Assembly: GCA_045536155.1 (NCBI GenBank)
Contig: JAZSMZ010000018.1
Coordinates: 1 to 8,449, forward strand
Origin: JAZQNC01 sp045536155
Lineage (GTDB): Bacteria; Bacillota; Clostridia; Oscillospirales; CAG-272
Direction of reading: 5' to 3'
Length of the DNA: 8,449 nucleotides
This document shows, one piece after another, positions 6,045 through 8,449 of the stretch; position 1 is the stretch's first letter; each line of letters starts with the position of its first letter. Position numbers and translations under genes: made by a program. The notes beneath the pieces were generated by a model, which was not told the origin of the DNA, ran no database searches, and saw only the letters and a program-made list of their open reading frames with translations.

Positions 6045-6892
6045 TGAAAGCATCAATGTTTAAAAAGGCGCTGCTTTTTATCCTCTCGATTTCTATGCTT
6101 TTTTCGCTTTCCTGCGCAAGAGATGAGGAGCGTGAGGACGTTTCAACGACCACTCATCCTCTGCCGAAATCAAAGCAGATCGAGATGATCGGCGACGAAT
6201 CGTTTATCTATACCGTCTATGCCGACTACGTCGAGATATACTCCTACGTCGGCGGCGGTGCTGTTGTAAACGTGCCGCAAAGTCTTGACGGAAAGGTTAT
6301 ACTGAGCATAGGCAACAAGGCGTTTGAGTCAAATACCACCTTGACAGAGGTTGTTCTGCCCGACACGCTTATAAACATCGAGCATCGGGCATTTGCCAAC
6401 TGCACCGCCCTTCGCAATATCACCATGAACGGTGTAAAAGCGATCGGAAGCGAGGCATTCAAGGGCTCGGGACTCGAAAAGATCGATCTGCCGCCCGTGC
6501 TCGAGAATCTCGGCAAATATGCCCTTGCGGATACCGGCATCGAGAGCTGTGTTCTTCCCGCATCGATCATTTTCCCCGGCGATTACGCCTTTGCGGGCTG
6601 CAAGAATCTCAAAAATGTCATTTTCCCCGCGACGATGACCAGTATATCGGCGAGAATGTTCTACAACTGCCCGTCGATCGTTGAGGTAAATCTTCCCGAG
6701 CAGATAAAAAAAATAGGCAGTTACGCCTATTCTTCCTGCCCTAATTTGACAAAAATTTATATTCCCGAAAGTGTACGCGAGATAGGCGAGGGCTTTTTAT
6801 ACAACTCGCCCAACGCCGTTGTGGTCACCCCGAAGGGCTCTTTTGCCGAAGAGTTCTGCAAAAACCACTCGATAAATCACGAAACCGTCTGA
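6044..6892 (+). CDS. BspA-type leucine-rich-repeat protein, exported, probable lipoprotein
   Basis: A 282-residue surface protein counted from ATG 6044. Residues 1-24 form a Lys-led, hydrophobic signal ending at SLSC (Cys24). Because -3 is Ser, the lipobox is not classical and lipid attachment is likely rather than certain. A polar, Thr/Ser-rich linker (25-45) leads to a short strand region and then seven or eight ~23-residue LRR_5 repeats, starting about residues 89, 112, 134, 156, 178, 201, 224 and 247, each of the form 'IG..AF..C..L..i.lP..l..'. A GSFAEEFCKNHSI tail matches the usual C-cap of this family. BspA-like LRR proteins bind other cells or host matrix; the ligand is unknown. The ATG overlaps the dat stop by one base (TGATG), indicating translational coupling. 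The TTG at 6041 is an unlikely start, and ATG 6056 is a second possibility. Confidence 0.85.
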   Translation: MKASMFKKALLFILSISMLFSLSCARDEEREDVSTTTHPLPKSKQIEMIGDESFIYTVYADYVEIYSYVGGGAVVNVPQSLDGKVILSIGNKAFESNTTLTEVVLPDTLINIEHRAFANCTALRNITMNGVKAIGSEAFKGSGLEKIDLPPVLENLGKYALADTGIESCVLPASIIFPGDYAFAGCKNLKNVIFPATMTSISARMFYNCPSIVEVNLPEQIKKIGSYAYSSCPNLTKIYIPESVREIGEGFLYNSPNAVVVTPKGSFAEEFCKNHSINHETV

Positions 6893-6894
6893 TC

Positions 6895-7458
6895 TTACGA
6901 GTTAAAGAGCACCACTCCGTTGTATATTCCTTCGGCAAACAGCTCAGGACTTCCGCTCATCAGCGCGGCATCGCCTGCATTTGTGATAAATCCGATCTCA
7001 CTGAGCACCGCAGGCATTCTCGTCTTGCGAAGGACGTAAGGCGACGGTCGCGCAAAGGTGCCCCGATCCTCGATCCCGGTGATTGCCGAGATCTGCTCTG
7101 CGATAAGCAGTCCGAGATCGTATGCGGGGGTATCGAGCGCGTAGACGTAGCTTTCACAGCCCGATGCGTTTGCAAATGATGATGCATTTGTGTGCACGCT
7201 GATAAAATAGTCGGCTCCCCACTCGTTTGCCGCATCTACTCTGGCGCGAAGACTTGTCGCGTTGGTAGTGCCAAGCACAACGTCGGGTGTTTCCCGTGAC
7301 AGCCGTGCTTCATAATCGGGATTTGCATTGAAAAGGTCGGCGGCAATGCGCGCCACCTCATAGGTTATATCCTGCTCGCGCAGTCCGTTGCCCTCCGCTC
7401 CCGCATTGGGATTTTTAGGATTGTGTCCCGCATCGATAAAAACCTTTATTTTAGCCAT
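6895..7458 (-). CDS. N-acetylmuramoyl-L-alanine amidase (Amidase_3)
   Basis: A 187-residue zinc amidase that cuts the bond between MurNAc and L-Ala in peptidoglycan. The single catalytic domain fills the whole protein: IDAGHNP carries zinc ligand H12, GLREQDITYEVA carries E28, FISVHTNAS carries H89, and AVLSEIGFITN carries the catalytic E154. R144-K-T-R before the last motif and the NP insert after the first fit the AmiC/CwlD-type fold. There is no signal peptide, SH3 or SPOR domain, so export is unclear: it may act as a holin-released, lysis-released or non-classically exported enzyme, or in sporulation. GGAGG lies at 7466-7470, 7 nt before the ATG. It is convergent with the LRR gene, with only 2 bp between the stop codons and no terminator there. 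I could not assign a promoter in the AT-rich 7471-7535 region. Confidence 0.9.
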   Translation of the reverse strand: MAKIKVFIDAGHNPKNPNAGAEGNGLREQDITYEVARIAADLFNANPDYEARLSRETPDVVLGTTNATSLRARVDAANEWGADYFISVHTNASSFANASGCESYVYALDTPAYDLGLLIAEQISAITGIEDRGTFARPSPYVLRKTRMPAVLSEIGFITNAGDAALMSGSPELFAEGIYNGVVLFNS

Positions 7459-7465
7459 AAAACTG

Positions 7466-7470
7466 CCTCC
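7466..7470 (-). promoter_or_regulatory. Strong ribosome binding site of the amidase gene
   Basis: CCTCC on the plus strand is GGAGG on the minus strand, 7 nt before the ATG at 7458-7456. It confirms this start. Confidence 0.8.
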
Positions 7471-7553
7471 GTATTATTTTATATTACATAATATGCAAAG
7501 GTGGATTTGTTTATTAATATATTTTTATTTTAAGCATGCTCGCTTTTGCGCGT

Positions 7554-7557
7554 GAGG
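7554..7557 (+). promoter_or_regulatory. Ribosome binding site that sets the TtcA start at 7563
   Basis: GAGG(A) lies 5 nt before the ATG at 7563. The in-frame ATG at 7536 has only TTTTATTTTAAGC upstream, with no Shine-Dalgarno match. Starting at 7563 also removes nine residues not expected in this family. Confidence 0.65.
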
Positions 7558-7562
7558 AAAAC

Positions 7563-8285
7563 ATGGAATTTGTCAGAATCAGAAGAATACTGAGCACCGC
7601 GCGACGTGCTATTGACGATTACAAGATGATCGAAGAGGGCGACCGAATAGCCGTCGGTCTTTCGGGCGGCAAGGATTCCCTTGCCCTGCTCTGCGCTCTG
7701 ATCGACCTTAAAAGATTTTACCCTGTAAACTACGAGATCGTGGGCATAACGGTCAATATGGGTTTTGAGGGATCGGACTTTTCATCCCTTCGCGATTTTT
7801 GCGTCGAAAACGGCATCGAATTCGTCGAAAAAGAAACTCAGCTTGCCAATCTCATCTTCAACGAACGAAAGGAGAGCAATCCCTGCTCGCTTTGCGCCAG
7901 AATGAGACGCGGAATATTGCACGATGCCTGCATCGAGGTGGGCTGCAACAAGCTGGCGCTCGGTCATCACTACGACGACGTCATCAACACCTTCATGCTC
8001 AATTTGGTGCACGAGGGCCGCATTGGCACCTTCTCGCCCGTCACCTACCTCAGCCGCAAAAACATCACCATGATCCGTCCGCTAATCTATTCGCCCGAAA
8101 AGGACATTCGCTATTTTATAAACCACAATCTCACCCTTCCCCTCATCGCAAGCCTTTGCCCCGAGGACAAGCACACCGAACGCGAGGAGATAAACGAGCT
8201 TGTAATGTCGCTTGACAAAAAGTACAAGGGATTCAAGCACCGCGCATTCGGTGCCATTCAGAAATCGCACATCGACGGATATTGA
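7563..8285 (+). CDS. ttcA: tRNA 2-thiocytidine biosynthesis protein TtcA-like (PP-loop ATPase)
   Basis: A 240-residue cytoplasmic enzyme counted from ATG 7563. Family members thiolate C32 of certain tRNAs, using ATP to adenylate the base and an iron-sulfur cluster to carry sulfur. The N-terminus RRILSTARRAIDDYKMIEEGDRIAVG is the family's opening, followed by the PP-loop GLSGGKDS (32-39). NPCSLCARMRRG supplies C108 and C111 (CxxC), and IASLCPED supplies C199: the three cysteines that in TtcA ligate the cluster. LALGHHYDD (132-139) is the second nucleotide-site motif, with Tyr where Arg is common. Length is close to the shorter Firmicutes members rather than the ~310 residues of E. coli TtcA. 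It is divergent from the amidase gene and ends in a GC-rich terminator. A related PP-loop tRNA thiolase acting at another position cannot be excluded. Confidence 0.85.
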   Translation: MEFVRIRRILSTARRAIDDYKMIEEGDRIAVGLSGGKDSLALLCALIDLKRFYPVNYEIVGITVNMGFEGSDFSSLRDFCVENGIEFVEKETQLANLIFNERKESNPCSLCARMRRGILHDACIEVGCNKLALGHHYDDVINTFMLNLVHEGRIGTFSPVTYLSRKNITMIRPLIYSPEKDIRYFINHNLTLPLIASLCPEDKHTEREEINELVMSLDKKYKGFKHRAFGAIQKSHIDGY

Positions 8286-8309
8286 TCATTATTATATTAA
8301 ATACAAATC

Positions 8310-8334
8310 GCTCCGCGGTATTTTGCCGCGGAGC
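8310..8334 (+). terminator. Rho-independent terminator after ttcA
   Basis: A perfect 9-bp GC-rich stem pairs GCTCCGCGG (8310-8318) with CCGCGGAGC (8326-8334) around a 7-nt loop. The tail that follows is only moderately T-rich (TATTTTGCTG). It starts 25 bp after the TtcA stop. Confidence 0.8.
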
Positions 8335-8357
8335 TATTTTGCTGTCATTTAATGCTT

Positions 8358-8402
8358 TTTTATATTTTTCAAAATTTTTTTATTTTTTTGAAAAATATAA
8401 AA
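8358..8402. repeat. Perfect 17-bp AT-rich inverted repeat
   Basis: 8358-8374 (TTTATATTTTTCAAAA) is exactly complementary to 8386-8402, leaving an 11-nt T-rich loop. The single C-G pair is C8370-G8390; the rest is A-T. It could help end transcripts coming from the right of the window, or act as a backup terminator, but with so little G-C pairing it is weak as a terminator. Confidence 0.55.
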
Positions 8403-8449
8403 CCGATTCGATTTTTCATTCCCCTTTATGAGTGTAAGGCAAAAACAAA

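Noticed and set aside
5199..6056. A 285-residue open frame on the minus strand, slightly longer than dat itself
   Set aside because: It mirrors dat codon for codon, has no ribosome binding site and shows no domain. The plus frame carries all catalytic motifs of a class IV transaminase.
7536..7562. ATG start adding nine residues to TtcA
   Set aside because: It has no Shine-Dalgarno sequence upstream, while ATG 7563 has GAGGA at good distance and gives the usual family N-terminus.
8428..8449. A short open frame beginning ATG AGT GTA AGG and running off the right edge
   Set aside because: There is no ribosome binding site before it (CATTCCCCTTT) and only seven codons are visible, so it cannot be supported as a gene.

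Overview
The window reads as chromosomal DNA of an uncultured gut- or rumen-type member of the Clostridia (Firmicutes). The signs are strong GGAGG-type ribosome binding sites, tight co-directional gene spacing, a DUF4153 membrane protein, a BspA-type leucine-rich-repeat protein, plant-glycan hydrolases, a D-amino acid transaminase and a TtcA-family enzyme. The species cannot be named from this sequence.

Layout. (1) 2-274: the 3' end of a GH43 arabinanase-like gene, cut by the window edge. (2) 275-1190: an accessory patch holding a paired repeat that looks like an IS21-family transposon end, a perfect 14-bp terminator hairpin, a second small terminator-like hairpin, a stretch resembling the 3' end of a tRNA, then an AT-rich orphan gene (579-1058) with its own consensus promoter, and a foldable non-coding stretch. 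(3) 1191-1939: two one-base-overlapping ORFs that look like the two halves of a degenerate PAS/histidine-kinase-like protein; a terminator follows. (4) 2091-3680: a large DUF4153 membrane protein behind its own promoter. (5) 3690-6892: a probable three-gene operon (clan GH-A-like glycosidase, D-amino acid transaminase, secreted LRR protein) driven by a TTGACA-18-TATACT promoter. (6) 6895-7458, minus strand: an Amidase_3 N-acetylmuramoyl-L-alanine amidase, convergent with the operon and only 2 bp from it. (7) 7563-8285: a TtcA-like tRNA 2-thiocytidine synthetase, followed by a GC-rich terminator and a 17-bp AT-rich inverted repeat.

How the parts relate. Two glycosidases suggest plant or host glycan use. 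The transaminase (D-Ala/D-Glu) and the amidase both touch peptidoglycan chemistry, but they lie on opposite strands, so a shared pathway is only an inference. Three gene starts are better placed downstream of the longest ORF start: 3770 for the glycosidase, 6044 for the LRR protein and 7563 for TtcA.

I found no convincing new defence or mobile system. The least ordinary parts are the 275-1190 insertion scar with its orphan immunity-like gene, the broken sensor-kinase remnant, and the unassigned glycosidase operon.
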